Assembly: GCA_030159075.1 (NCBI GenBank)
Contig: BROG01000530.1
Coordinates: 460,524 to 524,523, forward strand
Direction of reading: 5' to 3'
Source: Atrina japonica
Taxonomy: Eukaryota; Mollusca; Bivalvia; Pterioida; Pinnidae
DNA length: 64,000 nt
How positions within the stretch are numbered: position 1 is the first letter of the stretch; each line of letters starts with the position of its first letter. Positions 63,661 through 64,000 of the stretch are shown here, piece after piece. The position numbers were made by a program, and so were the translations under genes. The notes below the pieces were generated by a model. That model had not been told where the DNA came from and searched no databases. It saw only the letters and a program-made list of their open reading frames with translations.

Positions 63661-64000
63661 TTAATAAGCAATCTTTTTTTTTCTTGTAAAAGTAAATCTT
63701 GTAATCAAAATGTTTTATGTTTATTTTTTGTGTTTCTGTCATGAAGATTGATCTATTGTCAGTCAGTTTCAGGGCAAAGAAATGTGCATCTTCATTCAAC
63801 TACTACTTCAGACTACTATCTAATGCTATTGTAAGTTGGGTGCTTAAGGAATTAAAATCTTCAACACTTCTTAAGCCAAACATGGATCCAAGTTTATAAT
63901 CCTTGCAAGGAATGGACAATTATTCAACACAACTATATGGAAACAGTTTTGTGCAAATATTTGATCAAAGATGGTTGAGCAATGGACCCCATATATATAT
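63661..64000. other. Window edge, nothing recognised
   Basis: A 60-codon plus frame at 63717-63899 shows no motif. The window ends in a short AT run. Confidence 0.4.

Overview
The window looks like AT-rich, gene-poor DNA from a eukaryote, most likely a marine bivalve mollusc or a close lophotrochozoan. The reasons are the tRNA-headed SINEs whose 3' tail reads GGGACGTTAAACAACAATAA followed by CAAA repeats, the abundant (AT)n, (CA)n and (GA)n microsatellites, and degenerate copies of a reverse-transcriptase (RT) element whose 3' end matches a type I associate with bivalve genomes. That assignment rests on memory of these repeat types, not on a search. I recognise no intact protein-coding gene and no rRNA or functional tRNA gene. 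Nothing has operon or prokaryotic character.

Layout. 364-2045 is a 32-bp satellite. 2.8-3.7 kb holds a SINE, an inverted tRNA-like head and a hairpin element. 4.7-9.3 kb holds microsatellites, an inverted pair of retroelement ends (6191-7303), a decayed 33-bp minisatellite (8075-8492) and a fold-back element. 11.4-12.8 kb is a 1.4-kb element bounded by GGCGGA-type ends and sitting between (AT)n tracts. 14.9-16.2 kb contains a nested palindrome, a short TIR element and an inverted repeat enclosing a SINE tail. 17.69-21.09 kb is the most striking block: a 3.4-kb satellite array that changes period from 134 to 59 to 42 bp while keeping one core motif. 22.4-26.8 kb has several small fold-backs, a SINE fragment and a 125-bp (CT)n tract. 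28.3-29.7 kb has a degenerate ~50-bp repeat and 540 bp of TAG-type trinucleotide repeat. 33.8-34.8 kb has a SINE, a 130-bp hairpin and a 38-bp array. 35.8-43.9 kb alternates microsatellites with tRNA-headed SINEs. 45.9-50.2 kb has a hairpin, an orphan ORF, two tandem SINE copies and an RT pseudogene flanked by inverted termini. 52-64 kb has further retroelement ends, a stepped trinucleotide tract, a palindrome, a MITE-like TIR element and three minus-strand RT remnants.

The content is repeat biology: one RT-element family is spread through the window as 5'-truncated or inverted pieces, at least two tRNA-derived SINE types are present, there are about a dozen fold-back/MITE-like elements, and four tandem-repeat families show visible steps of their evolution. 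A few ORFs and exon-like starts are listed at low confidence. The long repeat-encoded ORFs are rejected as coding.
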